Source: Bacillota bacterium
Lineage (GTDB): Bacteria > Bacillota > Clostridia > Lachnospirales > Lachnospiraceae
Assembly: GCA_023398855.1 (NCBI GenBank)
Contig: JAEWRS010000438.1
Location: 1 to 6,511, forward strand
Direction: 5' to 3'
Length of the DNA: 6,511 nt
The translations under genes were made by a program, and so were the position numbers. Shown here in pieces: positions 6,138 through 6,511 of the stretch. The notes below the pieces were generated by a model that worked only from the letters and a program-made list of their open reading frames with translations, had not been told where the DNA came from and searched no databases. The stretch's first letter is position 1; every line of letters begins with the position of its first letter.

Positions 6138-6511
6138 ATGAAAAAAATAATAAGCAAAGTTTTATTTTTTGCTCTGGTTGCTGTTCTGGCATTGATTTTC
6201 ATATCGCCTTTTATGGTAATGGTGCTGACTTCCTTTAAAACCAACAACGATGCCTTCACCATTCCTGTACAGCTGTTTCCCCGCCAATGGGTAAAGGAAA
6301 ATTATCCGGCAGCGTTTGCAGCCATCCCGTACTTTAAGTATATGGGTAATACGGTGTTTATCACGGCAATTTCCCTCATCGGGCAGCTTTTGGTTACCCC
6401 TATGGTCGCCTATTCACTGGCAAAGATAAAATGGAAAGGCGCTGATATTATATCGGGTCTGGTCATGGCAACCATGATGATCCCCATAACGGTTACCATG
6501 GTGCCATTGTA
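6138..6511 (+). CDS. ABC transporter permease, MalG/UgpE-type (CUT1 sugar importer), 3' end outside window
   Basis: The frame starts at ATG 6138 and stays open to the window end, giving 124 codons of a family usually near 275-300 residues. GGAGGTG (6124-6130), inside the end of the previous gene, lies 7 nt before the ATG. The gap between the genes is only 2 nt, so they are co-translated. Residues ~4-31 form the first membrane segment, followed by the family motif TSFK (31-34). Further landmarks are LFPRQWVKENYPAAF (46-60), FKYMGNTVFITAIS (66-79) with the second membrane segment, AYSLAKIKWKG (91-101), and MMIPITVTMVPL (113-124) in the third segment. The EAA loop and last membrane segments would lie beyond the window. 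It pairs with the MalF/UgpA-type subunit to form the transmembrane channel. Confidence 0.93.
   Translation, partial: MKKIISKVLFFALVAVLALIFISPFMVMVLTSFKTNNDAFTIPVQLFPRQWVKENYPAAFAAIPYFKYMGNTVFITAISLIGQLLVTPMVAYSLAKIKWKGADIISGLVMATMMIPITVTMVPL

Overview
The window looks like chromosomal DNA of a low-to-mid-GC Clostridia-type Firmicute, most plausibly a Lachnospiraceae relative. This rests on strong AGGAGG-type ribosome binding sites, a consensus sigma-A promoter (TTGACA, 17 bp spacer), very AT-rich intergenic DNA, a lipoprotein with a Thr/Ser/Ala-rich linker, and the protein families present. The genus is a guess.

Left part (1-2739, + strand): the C-terminal ~912 codons of a large SMC-like coiled-coil ATPase. 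Its hinge, two coiled-coil arms, SGGEGQ signature and Walker B (VVLDEAF) match the JetC/MksB/MukB-like subunit of the Wadjet anti-plasmid condensin. The N-terminal head with Walker A lies upstream of the window, as would jetA and jetB. No jetD follows. About 90 bp after the stop there is a perfect 15-bp hairpin flanked by A and T tracts, which should end transcription from both sides.

Middle part (2894-3786): a minus-strand gene for a YheO/DauR-type regulator (PAS-like domain plus C-terminal HTH) converges on the jetC gene. Upstream of it is a 251-bp AT-rich divergent promoter region. This carries a predicted promoter in each direction and five copies of the hexamer TGTTGA/TCAACA, two of them forming a 19-bp dyad. 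These are candidate operator sites for the adjacent regulator.

Right part (3787-6511, + strand): a CUT1-type carbohydrate ABC importer operon. It encodes a lipid-anchored solute-binding protein, then a long hairpin in the gap, then a MalF/UgpA-type permease with an EAA loop, then a MalG/UgpE-type permease cut by the window end. No ATPase gene is visible. In Firmicutes such importers often share a distant MsmX/UgpC-type ATPase. The natural reading is a local regulatory circuit: the YheO/DauR-like protein senses a small molecule and controls the divergent importer and possibly itself. The window therefore joins the end of a known defence locus to an uptake operon. I see no clearly undescribed system, but the regulator/importer pairing and its repeated operator-like motif are worth checking.
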